From contig NZ_SNXE01000009.1 in NCBI RefSeq assembly GCF_004362405.1, positions 62,001 through 126,000 of the forward strand: a DNA stretch of 64,000 nucleotides, given 5' to 3'. The translations under genes and the position numbers were made by a program. Position 1 is the stretch's first letter. Each line of letters starts with the position of its first letter. Under the pieces are notes generated by a model. That model was given only the letters and a program-made list of their open reading frames with translations, did no database searches and was not told where the DNA came from. The DNA comes from Roseateles asaccharophilus. GTDB lineage: Bacteria; Pseudomonadota; Gammaproteobacteria; Burkholderiales; Burkholderiaceae_C. Of this stretch, positions 9,375 to 18,423 are shown in pieces.

Positions 9375-12188
9375 TCAACTAGACTGCTGCGCCTCTTCTA
9401 GCCCGCTAAGCGGCAACCTCAGGGTAAAGCAACTCCCCTGCCCCGGGGTCGACTCCACCTCCAATCGGCCCCTATGCTTCTTGACGATGGAATAGGACAG
9501 CGACAAGCCCAGGCCCGTTCCCTTGCCCACGGGTTTGGTGGTGAAGAAGGGCTCAAAGATGCGCGCCATGACCTGCTCGCTCATGCCGCAGCCGTTGTCC
9601 CGGATGGCGATGCAGGCCCAATCGGACTCCTGCCAGGACCGGATGCTGATCTGTCCGGCAGACTCGATGGCTTGGCTGGCATTGACCAGCAGGTTCATCA
9701 GGACTTGATTGATCTGGGCGGCAAGGCAATAGACGGGAGGCAGCCGGGCCAGACCTTTGTGAACCACGGCCTTGAACTTGATCTCATGAGTCAGCATGTT
9801 CAGGGTGGACTCCACGCACTCGTTGAGGTCTGCGTAAACCCATTCCGCGGCATCCACCCTCGAAAAGTTCTTAAGGTCCTGAACAATACGCTTGACCCGC
9901 TGCAGGCCCTCAATGCTCTCTGCAATCATTCGAGGCATGTCTTCGGACAGATAGTCCAGATCCATGGACTGCGCCAAAGCCTGAGCACGCGCTCCAGCCC
10001 CCCCCTCCACCAAGGGCCCAGCCTGGCGGTAGAGTTGCAGCAGATCCAGCAAATCACGCACATCCCTGGCCAGGGAGCCCAGATTGCTGTTGACGAAGCC
10101 GATCGGGTTGTTGATCTCGTGGGCCACGCCAGCCGCGAGCTGGCCGATCGAGGCCATCTTCTCCTGAGCCGCCACCTGCCGCTGCAACTCCCCGAGCTGC
10201 TCATAGGCGCGTGCATTGTCCAGCGCCACGGCGGTATAGGCACAGAGGTTGCGAAAAATCAGTTGTTCATGCTCGCCAAAGCAGCCGGGTGTGGTCCCGA
10301 CCACCCGCATCACACCCAGCTCGCGATCAGCGAGCTGCAGCGGCGCCACCATGCACTGCCCGCGCCCGGGTTCGGTCTGGGTTCCTTCACCCATCAACAG
10401 CACAGCTCGGCCGCTCAACACCCTCGCACATTCATGTTCCACATCGGCCACGGCAATCGGCCCCGGTGTGTCGCCGACGTCGGACTGACCGAAAGCGCAG
10501 CACAGCTGCTCGCCGCACTCATCGAGCAAATAGACCGTCAGTTGCTCCGCCTGAAGCAGATCGCGCACATGGCCTTGGAGCAACTGCAACACCCGCTCGG
10601 TGCTAAGTTGTGACGTGATTTCCTTGCCGCAATCACCCAGTCGCAGCAAAACGGAATGCAGACTCTGCAGGGCTGCGGCACGCTCAGCCTCAGACTGGGC
10701 CAGTTGACGCAGATGCTCCTGCTCCGCCCGAGCCTTCTCCACTTGGTGCTGCACATGCAGCAGTGCCGCCTGTTTTCCCGACTCCTCGGTAAAAACCTGT
10801 TGTCGCAGCTCGCTGGCACGCTGGCTCAAGACATAGGCTTGACTGAAATCACCCGTCTGCGCGTGCAGAGCCGCCGCCATTTCAAGTAGGGCCGGCGGTG
10901 GTCGGTAGCCCGACAGCGCCTCAGCTTGGCTCAGGGCAGCATCAGTCCAGGTCAGCAATTCCGAAGCACTGGAGCCAACGGCTTGGTCGATTTTCGCCAG
11001 CGTCCACAGAACGTCGACCAGGGTGCTGCGCTCTCGCTGCTGCTGCGCGACTTCTCGCGCATGCAGGCCGGCAGCACGCGCTTCGTCCAGTCGCCCCGCC
11101 CGCAACAGAGCGCGCGCCCGCCCCAAAGCGGCATCCGTGTGCAAGTCCTTGGAATCGACGCAAAGCGCGCACTCGGCGAGGCGTGTGAAATTCTCTAGAG
11201 CACGGTCGTTTTGCTCCAAATCGAGTTCAACCTCGGCCAGGTACTTCAGGGCCAGCAGTGCGCTGCGATTATGAGGATGTTCGATGAGTAAGCTCTGGCA
11301 TTCCAGCAGCAGATCCCGCGCGGCAGAAAGCTGGCCGATGCGACGCATTGCATCCCCGGTTTGGGCCAACGCCAGTGACAGCGCCCCTGGCCAACGTGCC
11401 TGCCGCGCAAGGCCCAGCCCCTGCTGCAACCACTCAACAGCCCGCGGATAGTCGGACATGCTGGTGTAGGTGTAGCCCAGATTCGAGGCCACAGACATGG
11501 CGCGACGCAACTGTCCCGATTCCATGGAGAGCCGGAACGCCTCAATCAACCACTGCGCCGCCGGTGCGAAGTCCGCCGATAGCCCACATTGCAAGCCGCG
11601 AAAGTCTGCCAAAGCAGCAGCGCATGCGGGACGCAGGCCCTGCGTGGTGCGAGGTAGGCAATGGTCCCAGCTGGCATTGGCTTGCGCTTGGTCACGAAAC
11701 AGCTCCGAACGCGCCAGCGTCATCTTCAAAAGTAGCAAGCGCTGGTCATCGCAAGCTCGTTCCGCCAGCAAGATCGCGGACCTCAGCGCCTCACGCAGTG
11801 CGTCGCCGTCACCACGGTCGGCCGCCTCGTAATGCTTCAGCCATTGCACATCGGCCTGCCCCTGCCAATCCTGCAGTGTTTCAAACAGAGCGCCGGCCTC
11901 CTGCAAGAGCGACCGGGCTGGATCGAGATGCATGTCCAAGAGACTGAGCTCGGCCAGCACCAGCGTCATCCGGGCGCGCACCCATAGGCCCTGCGGTCCA
12001 TCCAGGGCTTCGAGATCCGCGCTTGCCAGCACTGACTGAGCAATCTGCCGGGCATGGTCGCCCTCACGCTGGCGCAGCGCCCATGCCAGTCGCGTCGAAA
12101 GCACGAGTGCATGCGCCGAATCCTGGACCTCCCCGCCGGGAAGCCCAGGCCCTGGAGGAAACAGCTCCAGATCAAGCAAGGACGCCAT
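9375..12188 (-). CDS. TPR-GAF sensor histidine kinase
   Basis: The 937-residue soluble protein (no membrane segment seen) starts with about 480 residues of helical TPR-like repeats, followed by a coiled-coil stretch rich in Gln/Glu/Arg, a GAF-like domain (about 520-655), and a complete histidine kinase. The H box is GVAHEINNPIGF with phospho-acceptor His690; the N box is QVLMNLLVNASQAI, and the G boxes are DNGCGM (864-869) and GTGLGL (890-895). No receiver domain is attached and no response regulator gene is nearby. The start at 12188 lies 20 bases after the citrate synthase stop, indicating co-transcription. An in-frame ATG 39 codons upstream lies inside the citrate synthase gene and is unlikely. 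Confidence 0.9.
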   Translation of the reverse strand: MASLLDLELFPPGPGLPGGEVQDSAHALVLSTRLAWALRQREGDHARQIAQSVLASADLEALDGPQGLWVRARMTLVLAELSLLDMHLDPARSLLQEAGALFETLQDWQGQADVQWLKHYEAADRGDGDALREALRSAILLAERACDDQRLLLLKMTLARSELFRDQAQANASWDHCLPRTTQGLRPACAAALADFRGLQCGLSADFAPAAQWLIEAFRLSMESGQLRRAMSVASNLGYTYTSMSDYPRAVEWLQQGLGLARQARWPGALSLALAQTGDAMRRIGQLSAARDLLLECQSLLIEHPHNRSALLALKYLAEVELDLEQNDRALENFTRLAECALCVDSKDLHTDAALGRARALLRAGRLDEARAAGLHAREVAQQQRERSTLVDVLWTLAKIDQAVGSSASELLTWTDAALSQAEALSGYRPPPALLEMAAALHAQTGDFSQAYVLSQRASELRQQVFTEESGKQAALLHVQHQVEKARAEQEHLRQLAQSEAERAAALQSLHSVLLRLGDCGKEITSQLSTERVLQLLQGHVRDLLQAEQLTVYLLDECGEQLCCAFGQSDVGDTPGPIAVADVEHECARVLSGRAVLLMGEGTQTEPGRGQCMVAPLQLADRELGVMRVVGTTPGCFGEHEQLIFRNLCAYTAVALDNARAYEQLGELQRQVAAQEKMASIGQLAAGVAHEINNPIGFVNSNLGSLARDVRDLLDLLQLYRQAGPLVEGGAGARAQALAQSMDLDYLSEDMPRMIAESIEGLQRVKRIVQDLKNFSRVDAAEWVYADLNECVESTLNMLTHEIKFKAVVHKGLARLPPVYCLAAQINQVLMNLLVNASQAIESAGQISIRSWQESDWACIAIRDNGCGMSEQVMARIFEPFFTTKPVGKGTGLGLSLSYSIVKKHRGRLEVESTPGQGSCFTLRLPLSGLEEAQQSS

Positions 12189-12208
12189 CGCACACCGCCC
12201 GGCAGGCT

Positions 12209-13522
12209 TCAGTGGTTCCGTCCACCCGCCCGGCCCCAGGCCTCCAGCATGTCCGTGGTCACAGACTTCGGACGTTCGATGGGATAGGCGAGCGCCCGAT
12301 CCCAAATGATGTTCGCCAGCACCCCAATCGCACGCCCCACACCGAACAGCACGGTATAGAAGTCGTGCTCACGCAAGCCGTAATGCCATTGAACAACGCC
12401 ACTGTGACTATCCACATTGGGCCAAGGATTCTTGGTCTTGCCGTGTTCACTCAACACCCTCGGCGCCACTCGGTAGATCATGTTGACGAGCCTGAACAAG
12501 GGATCGTCGGGCATGTGACGCTGACAGAATTCCATCTGGGCGGTGTATCTCGGATCAGTCCGCCGCAAGACGGCATGGCCATAGCCAGGAATCACCTGCC
12601 CGGCGCTCAAGGTTTCCCAAAGAGCCTCCCGCACCCGATCTTCATCGGGTAGCGTATCGCCCAGCGTTTGCTGGAAGTGCAGTATCCAGCTCAGTACCTC
12701 CTGATTGGCCAAGCCATGCAGAGGGCCCGCCAGACCATTGAGCCCCGCGCTGAAGCTGTAGTAGGCATCGCTAAGTGCGGAGGCAACCAGATGGGTGGCA
12801 TGCGCGCTCACGTTCCCGCTTTCGTGGTCGCTGTGCAGGATGAAGTACATGCGCGCCACATCGTCGTAGGGCCGGGGAATGCCCATCATGTGGGCAAAGT
12901 TAGCGCCAAAATCCAGATCACTTCGTGCCCCGATGATGTCACCCTGCCGGTACTTGAGCCGGTAGATGAAGGCAGCAATCTCCGGCAGGCGCGCCAGGAG
13001 ATCGCAGCAATCCTCGTACATCAACTCCCAGTACTGGGTCTTGCGGACCTCTCGATGCCGTGCCGCGAAAGCACTTTCCCGCTGCATGCAAAGCACAGCC
13101 ATCGAGAGCAGTGTCATGGGATGCGTGTCCTCAGGCTGCGCACGTAGCACCTCGAAGACGTAGCGCGGCACGGCAGCTCGCCGGCTCAGATCGTCCTGCA
13201 CCTCGCGCGCCTGCGCCAGGCTGGGAACCTCGCCAGTCAGCAAAAAGAACCAAAAGGCCTCAACGCTTGGATACTCACAACCCGCAGCTTTGGGCAATGC
13301 GGCAAAGGTCTCGGGGATGTTCTTGCCTCTAAAGCGTATGCCCTCTTGCGGATCCAGATAAGAGATATCTGTCACCAAGGCATGAATGTCCCGCGCCCCG
13401 CCCACGATCTGGCCTATGGTGACAGCGTCCACGACCACCTCAGACCACTCCCCGAGCAGTCTTGCGGTTCGAGGCCGATGCTCCGAGATCTTCTGCTCCA
13501 ACAGGGACTTGAGTATCGTCAT
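12209..13522 (-). CDS. Citrate synthase, eukaryotic (mitochondrial) type
   Basis: Condenses oxaloacetate and acetyl-CoA to citrate. The 437-residue sequence follows the mitochondrial enzyme rather than the hexameric GltA form: SDHESGNVSAHATH, NGLAGPLHGLANQEVL, PGYGHAVLRRTDPRY and WPNVDSHSG. The three catalytic residues are present (His269, His316, Asp371 by alignment with His274, His320 and Asp375 of the pig enzyme). It has no mitochondrial-type leader. A good AGGAGAG site precedes the ATG. It is the first gene of the citrate synthase / sensor kinase / dGTPase-like row and is far from any TCA-cycle cluster in the window, so it is probably a second, specialised citrate synthase. Function as an enzyme is likely; the physiological role is open. 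Confidence 0.92.
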   Translation of the reverse strand: MTILKSLLEQKISEHRPRTARLLGEWSEVVVDAVTIGQIVGGARDIHALVTDISYLDPQEGIRFRGKNIPETFAALPKAAGCEYPSVEAFWFFLLTGEVPSLAQAREVQDDLSRRAAVPRYVFEVLRAQPEDTHPMTLLSMAVLCMQRESAFAARHREVRKTQYWELMYEDCCDLLARLPEIAAFIYRLKYRQGDIIGARSDLDFGANFAHMMGIPRPYDDVARMYFILHSDHESGNVSAHATHLVASALSDAYYSFSAGLNGLAGPLHGLANQEVLSWILHFQQTLGDTLPDEDRVREALWETLSAGQVIPGYGHAVLRRTDPRYTAQMEFCQRHMPDDPLFRLVNMIYRVAPRVLSEHGKTKNPWPNVDSHSGVVQWHYGLREHDFYTVLFGVGRAIGVLANIIWDRALAYPIERPKSVTTDMLEAWGRAGGRNH

Positions 13523-13710
13523 AAGACTCTCCTCTCGATCGCTTATCCCAGGCTAGCTACGGGCAGGCAGGGTGCACAGCCCTCAAGACCCGCAGATCGG
13601 ACCTCGGCCCTTGCTGCTGGCACTCAGGCTACGCTCTCACCCGCAGACTGAACAGCCCGACAGAAACTCACAAGAGCCTCGCCGCGTGACCGAGTTCACA
13701 TCCGGGGACG

Positions 13711-13747
13711 CTGAAAAAAAGAAAACGGGCGCTTATGCGCCCGCTTT
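13711..13747 (-). terminator. Rho-independent terminator of pgk
   Basis: A 7-bp stem (CGGGCGC / GCGCCCG) with a TTAT/ATAA loop at 13726-13743 is followed in the - direction by TTTTC and then a run of seven T. It lies 42 bases past the pgk stop and separates pgk from the citrate synthase row. The remaining bases 13523-13710 should hold the citrate synthase promoter, but I see no convincing -35/-10 pair. Confidence 0.88.
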
Positions 13748-13788
13748 CGGGTGTTGATGACCGGCCGCCGTCGGCACTCGCTCGTGCC

Positions 13789-14982
13789 TCAGCCCTGCGC
13801 GCGCCGGCTCAGAATCTCGAAGGCCGGCAGGGTCTTGCCTTCCAGCACTTCCAGGAAGGCACCGCCGCCGGTGGAGATATAGCCCACGTCCTTTTCGATG
13901 CCGTACTTGGCGATGGCGGCCAGGGTGTCGCCGCCGCCGGCGATGCTGAAGGCGTCGGACGCCGCGATGGCGCGGGCCACGGCTTCGGTGCCGCCGGCAA
14001 AGGCGTCGAACTCGAACACGCCCACCGGGCCGTTCCAGACGATGGTGCCGGCCGCCTTGAGCTTGTCGGCCAGGATGGCGGCGGTCTTGGGGCCGATGTC
14101 CAGGATCAGGTCATCGTCGGCCACCTCGGTGGCGGCCTTGGTGGTAGCCGGGGCGTCGGCCGCAAAGCTCTTGGCGGTGACCACGTCCACGGGGATGGGC
14201 ACCTCGGCGCCGCGGGCCTTCATGGCCTCGATCACGGCCTTGGCATCGGCCAGCAGATCGGGCTCGGCCAGGCTCTTGCCGATCTTCAGGCCGGCGGCCA
14301 GCATGAAGGTGTTGGCGATGCCGCCGCCCACGATCAGGCCGTCCACATTCTTGGACAGGCTTTGCAGAATGGTCAGCTTGGTCGAGACCTTGGAGCCGGC
14401 CACGATGGCCACCAGGGGGCGCTTGGGCGCGGCCAGGGCCTTGCTGATGGCGTCGATCTCGGCGGCCAGCAGGGGGCCGGCGCACGCGATCTTGGCGAAC
14501 TGGGCGATGCCATAGGTCGTGCCCTCGGCGCGGTGGGCGGTGCCGAAGGCGTCGTTCACATAGATGTCGCACAGGGCGGCCATCTTCTTCGCCAGCTCCT
14601 CGCTGTTCTTCTTCTCGCCCTTGTTGACGCGGCAGTTCTCCAGCAGCACCAGCTGGCCGGGCTGAACTTCGACGCCATCGACCCAGTTGGCCACGACGGG
14701 AACTTCACGCCCCAGCAGCTCGCCCAGGCGCTTGGCCACGGGAACCAGGGAGTCCTCGGGCTTGAACTCACCCTCGGTGGGGCGGCCCAGGTGCGAGGTC
14801 ACCATCACGGCGGCACCGGCCTTCAGGGCGGCCTCGATGCAGGGGATGGACGCGCGGATGCGGGTGTCCTCGGTGATATTGCCGGCATCGTCCTGCGGCA
14901 CATTGAGGTCGGCACGGATGAAGACGCGCTGGCCGGCCACCTTGCCGGCGGCGATCAGGTCGGAGAAACGCAGAACGTTCAT
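13789..14982 (-). CDS. pgk: Phosphoglycerate kinase
   Basis: Transfers phosphate from 1,3-bisphosphoglycerate to ADP in glycolysis. The 397-residue sequence has FIRADLNVP near the N terminus, the [10 protein letters not shown] substrate loop, [35 protein letters not shown], the GGGIANTF nucleotide-binding segment, and [15 protein letters not shown] at the C terminus. I chose the ATG at 14982 (MNVLRFSD), which gives the family start; an upstream in-frame ATG adds 14 residues without similarity. A strong terminator follows the gene. Confidence 0.97.
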   Translation of the reverse strand: MNVLRFSDLIAAGKVAGQRVFIRADLNVPQDDAGNITEDTRIRASIPCIEAALKAGAAVMVTSHLGRPTEGEFKPEDSLVPVAKRLGELLGREVPVVANWVDGVEVQPGQLVLLENCRVNKGEKKNSEELAKKMAALCDIYVNDAFGTAHRAEGTTYGIAQFAKIACAGPLLAAEIDAISKALAAPKRPLVAIVAGSKVSTKLTILQSLSKNVDGLIVGGGIANTFMLAAGLKIGKSLAEPDLLADAKAVIEAMKARGAEVPIPVDVVTAKSFAADAPATTKAATEVADDDLILDIGPKTAAILADKLKAAGTIVWNGPVGVFEFDAFAGGTEAVARAIAASDAFSIAGGGDTLAAIAKYGIEKDVGYISTGGGAFLEVLEGKTLPAFEILSRRAQG

Positions 14983-15089
14983 GATCAGGGAATGACGCTT
15001 GGAGTTGAGAAACCGGTCGGGCACCGTCCCGGTGCCGCATCACCCTCAAGCTTACCAAGCGGCCGGCCCAGGGCCGGACAACAGCCGTG

Positions 15090-15419
15090 TTACCAACCCA
15101 GACCGATGCGCAGGGCCAGCATCACGGCCGTGCCGCTGATGATGGTGCCCAGGATGCCGCCGCGCCAGAGGAAATAGGCCGTGCCCACGGCGGTGGCATA
15201 GAGCCGCGCGTCCTTCCAGGTGCTGATCAGCTGGCCATTGCTCATCACGATCTCGGGCACGATCACGGCCGCCAGCGCGGCCAGGGGCGCATAGCGCAGG
15301 CCGTCCTTGAGCCAGTCTGGCAGGGGCAGCTCCTGCTGCGGAATCAGGAAGAAGGCCCGGGTCAAGAGGGTGATCAGGCCCATGCCCAGGATGGCCAACA
15401 CGGTTTCCCAAGTGCTCAT
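15090..15419 (-). CDS. azlD: AzlD family branched-chain amino-acid export subunit
   Basis: A 109-residue membrane protein with about three to four hydrophobic segments, including ILGMGLITLLTRAFFLI and the LRYAPLAALAAVIVPEI segment typical of AzlD. It is the small partner of AzlC in a two-component exporter for branched-chain amino acids and analogues. Its ATG overlaps the azlC stop by 4 bases (ATGA), implying translational coupling. A larger open frame covering this one is antisense or out of frame upstream, and I ignored it. Confidence 0.9.
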   Translation of the reverse strand: MSTWETVLAILGMGLITLLTRAFFLIPQQELPLPDWLKDGLRYAPLAALAAVIVPEIVMSNGQLISTWKDARLYATAVGTAYFLWRGGILGTIISGTAVMLALRIGLGW

Positions 15420-16138
15420 GCGGACCTCCTCTTCTCCGGCAACCATTTCTCCAGCAGCAGGCCGGCGGTCACGGCGGCGGCAATCGCCACCAGGATGTTC
15501 AGGCGCAGCGGCAGGGCATAGGCCGCCACCGCCGCACAGCCGGCCACGGCGGCCGAGACCCAGGTGTTGCGGTCCTTCAGCAAGGAGTAGGACAGGCCCA
15601 GCAGGGCCAGCACGCCCGCGAAGCCCAGGCCCCACTGCGTGGGCACATGGTTGGCCAGCAGGATGCCGGCCACCGAGGGGATCTGCCAGGCACACCAGTT
15701 CAGCGCCACGCCCCCCCAGAAATAGGGCAGCTGCTCCGGCGCGGGCTGCCCGTCCGGAAAACGCTTGAGAAAGGCCACATAGTTCAGGTCCGCCGCGAAA
15801 TAGGCGATCCGCAGGCGCTGCGCCCGGGGCAGGTGGCCAAAGTACTGGCGCCACTGGGCGCTGAAGATCACGAAGCGCAGGTTCACGCAGAAGGCCGTGG
15901 CCCAGAGCACCCACATCGGGGCCCCGGCCGCAATCAGGGGCAAAGCCGCCAGCTGCGAGCTGCCGGCGAACACCACAAAGCTCATCAAGAGGGCCAGGGG
16001 TACGGACAGGCCGCTCTTCACCATGGCCACGCCCGTCACCAGCCCCCAGGCCGAGATGCCCAGGGTGATGCTCATCATGTCCCGCGCCCCCCGGCGGAAC
16101 TCGGGGTGCTGCACGATGGCGCGGTGCGGGAGACTCAT
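15416..16138 (-). CDS. azlC: AzlC family branched-chain amino-acid export permease
   Basis: A 240-residue inner-membrane protein with the AzlC/YgaZ pattern: an early amphipathic GARDMMSITLGISAWGLVTG, FVVFAGSSQLAALPLI, and CVNLRFVIFSAQW, followed by further hydrophobic stretches. With AzlD it forms an exporter of branched-chain amino acids. The start at 16138 gives a normal length. azlD follows with a 4-base overlap. No regulator (AzlB or Lrp type) adjoins it. Confidence 0.92.
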   Translation of the reverse strand: MSLPHRAIVQHPEFRRGARDMMSITLGISAWGLVTGVAMVKSGLSVPLALLMSFVVFAGSSQLAALPLIAAGAPMWVLWATAFCVNLRFVIFSAQWRQYFGHLPRAQRLRIAYFAADLNYVAFLKRFPDGQPAPEQLPYFWGGVALNWCAWQIPSVAGILLANHVPTQWGLGFAGVLALLGLSYSLLKDRNTWVSAAVAGCAAVAAYALPLRLNILVAIAAAVTAGLLLEKWLPEKRRSA

Positions 16139-16211
16139 GCCCCGATTGTCGGGGGCGCCGCGGTTTCGTGGGCGCGCGCCTGTGCGCTAGGCGATCCAGC
16201 GCCCGCGCCCA

Positions 16212-16973
16212 TCAACGGGTCAAGGGCTTGACGGTGCCGCTGCCGGCCACCGAACTGCTGATCTGGGCGCTGCCACGGTAGCGCACATCGCCCGAGCCGG
16301 CGATCGAGGCCTTGAGCTGCTTGTTGGCCTGGACCTGCACATCGCCGCTGCCCGCCACACTGACTCGGACCTCGTCCGCGGCCAGCTCGGCCGCCTTCAC
16401 ATCGCCGCTGCCGGCCACGGAGACCTTGAGGGCATTGACCCGGCCTTGAGCCTGGATATCGCCCGAGCCCGCAACACTGAAGGAGGCCTCCTCGCCGAAG
16501 AACTCGCTGATCAGCACATCGCCCGAGCCGGCGACGGCCACCTCCAGGCGCGGCGTCTTCATGCCCTCCACCCGCACGTCGCCGCTGCCGTCCACGGCCA
16601 GGCGACGCAGCACGAGCATGCCCACATTGATCTGCACGGGCTGGCGGCTGCTGACGCGATAGCCGCTCTTGGGCGCAATCTCCAGGGTCTTGAGCCCCCC
16701 CTTGCTCTCCACCACACGGGTCTCGATATAGGGCAGCAGATTCTTGTCGGCCGTGATCTCCAGCGTGTCGGCCCCGGCCTGGCGCACCTTGAGCTTGAAG
16801 TTGCCGCTCAGGCGTAAGGCCTCGAAGCCTCCCGGCGTACGACTCTCGCTGACCGGCTCGCCATTGCCGTCCACGCGCTCAGCATTGCCCCAGGACCAGG
16901 CTTGGGCGCTGACGCCCAGGCCCAGAGCCAGAGCTCCGAGCACGAGATGGCGACGAGTCTTGCTGCGAATCAT
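16212..16973 (-). CDS. Exported GIN-domain (DUF2807) beta-helix protein
   Basis: The 253-residue product has a signal peptide (IRSKTRRHLVLGALALGLG, likely cleavage after SAQA) and is then a DUF2807 'head GIN' protein. From the middle onward it carries seven units of the form V-x-G-S-G-D-V (VDGSGDV, VAGSGDV, VAGSGDI, VAGSGDV, VAGSGDV, IAGSGDV, VAGSGTV) spaced about 17-22 residues, which would stack into a right-handed beta-helix. Function is unknown in the family; adhesion or envelope roles are proposed but unproven. The ATG at 16973 keeps the signal peptide at the N terminus; the upstream ATG adds 14 unlikely residues. Confidence 0.85.
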   Translation of the reverse strand: MIRSKTRRHLVLGALALGLGVSAQAWSWGNAERVDGNGEPVSESRTPGGFEALRLSGNFKLKVRQAGADTLEITADKNLLPYIETRVVESKGGLKTLEIAPKSGYRVSSRQPVQINVGMLVLRRLAVDGSGDVRVEGMKTPRLEVAVAGSGDVLISEFFGEEASFSVAGSGDIQAQGRVNALKVSVAGSGDVKAAELAADEVRVSVAGSGDVQVQANKQLKASIAGSGDVRYRGSAQISSSVAGSGTVKPLTR

Positions 16974-17086
16974 GGTGGGCCTCCTGTGCCTGCATCTGTT
17001 ATCGATGCAGCGCATCTTGCCCGGCCGTAGCGCCCCCTGCCCCCCAAACTGCGACCAAGTGCAGGTCGAGGCGACCGAACTGCGTC

Positions 17087-17461
17087 TCAGCTTGACTTGC
17101 TGCTGCGCTCGCGAGCCGCGCCCTTGGGCTCGGTCTCGATGGCCTCGTCACTGACGGCCGGCTTGGAGGCGCCGGGCCGCGGCACCTGGGGCGTCACGCC
17201 CTCCAGCTTGTTCTCGCGCATGTATTCATCCATCTCGCGCCAGCCGGCGAACACCGCCGCCTTCTGCGCCTTGGGATTGAGCACATAGCAGTCCTCGATG
17301 GCACGCATGGCATGGCGGCAGGCGCTGCCCACGGCCTTGCCCTCGGCCTCCTTGGCGGCCGCGACCTTGGCCGGATCCTCGATGCCCAGCTGCTCGCAGC
17401 CGGCCAGCAGCAGGGCCAGGCCGGGGAGCCATATCGTGAGCGAGAGGGGTGCGCGCTTCAT
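17087..17461 (-). CDS. Small lipoprotein of unknown function
   Basis: A 124-residue protein with a lipoprotein signal peptide: a positively charged start, a hydrophobic core, and lipobox LLAGC with the lipidated Cys at residue 22. The mature part contains two further cysteines (ACRHAMRAIEDCYV) about a dozen residues apart that could form a disulfide, then a Pro/Ser/Lys-rich, probably disordered tail. I do not recognise a characterised family. It stands alone between the GIN-domain gene and htpX, all on the - strand. Confidence 0.75.
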   Translation of the reverse strand: MKRAPLSLTIWLPGLALLLAGCEQLGIEDPAKVAAAKEAEGKAVGSACRHAMRAIEDCYVLNPKAQKAAVFAGWREMDEYMRENKLEGVTPQVPRPGASKPAVSDEAIETEPKGAARERSSKSS

Positions 17462-17516
17462 CGCTGGATTATCGGCAGACGGGGTCGGGTCTTGAGTCGG
17501 CCGCCACCGGCGGGCC

Positions 17517-18371
17517 TCAGCGGCCGTTGCCGTTGGCCAGGGCCATCAGGCGCGCGATACGCTCCTCAGTGGCCGGGTGGGTGCTGAACAGGCCCTTGAG
17601 GCCGCCGCCCGAAAGCGGGTTCATGATCATCATCTGCGCCGTCTCGGGATGGCGCTCGGCGGCCTGCATCGGTATGCCCTGGGCATAGCGCTGGATCTTG
17701 TCCAGGGCCGAGGCCAGGGCACGCGGATCGCCCGAGATCTCGGCGCCGCCGCGGTCGGCCTCGAACTCGCGCGCACGGCTGATGGCCATCTGTATCAGGC
17801 TGGCCGCGATGGGCGCCAGGATGGCCACCAGCAGACCCACGATGGGGTTGGCCGGCCGGCCCTCGCTGTCGCGCGGGCTGAAGAACATGGCGAAATTGGC
17901 CAGCATGGAGATGGCACCGGCCATGGTGGCGCTGACCGTGGAGATCAGGATGTCGCGGTGCTTCACATGGGCCAGCTCATGCGCCATCACGCCGCGCAGC
18001 TCGCGCTCGGAGAGCACGCGCATGATGCCCGTGGTCGCCGCCACGGCGGCATGCTCGGGGTTGCGGCCGGTGGCGAAGGCGTTGGGGGCGTTCTCGTCGA
18101 TGATGTAGACCTTGGGCATGGGCAGCTGGGCCTTGGCGGCCAGCTCCTGCACCATGGCGTAGAACTGTGGCGCCGTGCTCGCGTCCACCTCGCGGGCGTT
18201 GTACATCTTCAGCACCATCTTGTCCGAGAACCAGTAGCTGAAGAAGTTCATGCCCAGGGCCACCACCAGGGCCAGCATCATGCCCTGCTGCCCGCCCAGC
18301 AAGGAGCCGATGGCCATGAACAAGGCGGTGATGGCGGCCATCAGGATGGCGGTCTTCATCAGATTGAACAT
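17517..18371 (-). CDS. htpX: Membrane zinc protease HtpX
   Basis: A 284-residue inner-membrane metalloprotease of the M48 family involved in membrane protein quality control. Two N-terminal transmembrane segments are followed by the zinc motif HELAH in [14 protein letters not shown], a hydrophobic pair, and [13 protein letters not shown] with the third zinc ligand Glu. The sequence is full length. It lies downstream of def-fmt on the same strand with a 52-base gap. Family knowledge places it under envelope or heat stress control; no such promoter could be identified here. Confidence 0.96.
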   Translation of the reverse strand: MFNLMKTAILMAAITALFMAIGSLLGGQQGMMLALVVALGMNFFSYWFSDKMVLKMYNAREVDASTAPQFYAMVQELAAKAQLPMPKVYIIDENAPNAFATGRNPEHAAVAATTGIMRVLSERELRGVMAHELAHVKHRDILISTVSATMAGAISMLANFAMFFSPRDSEGRPANPIVGLLVAILAPIAASLIQMAISRAREFEADRGGAEISGDPRALASALDKIQRYAQGIPMQAAERHPETAQMMIMNPLSGGGLKGLFSTHPATEERIARLMALANGNGR

Positions 18372-18423
18372 GGTCTATCCTCCTGGAGTTAGCGCAGTGT
18401 AGATGGGGCGGGTCCTCGGCAAT

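Noticed and set aside
9375-12305. Extended N terminus of the sensor kinase starting at 12305
   Set aside because: The extra 39 residues lie inside the citrate synthase gene and do not look like a domain; the ATG at 12188 is directly after that gene's stop.
15063-15077. CCGGCCC-A-GGGCCGG inverted repeat after azlD
   Set aside because: The centre is one base, too small for a hairpin loop, and there is no T-run; GC-rich self-complementarity of this kind is expected by chance here.
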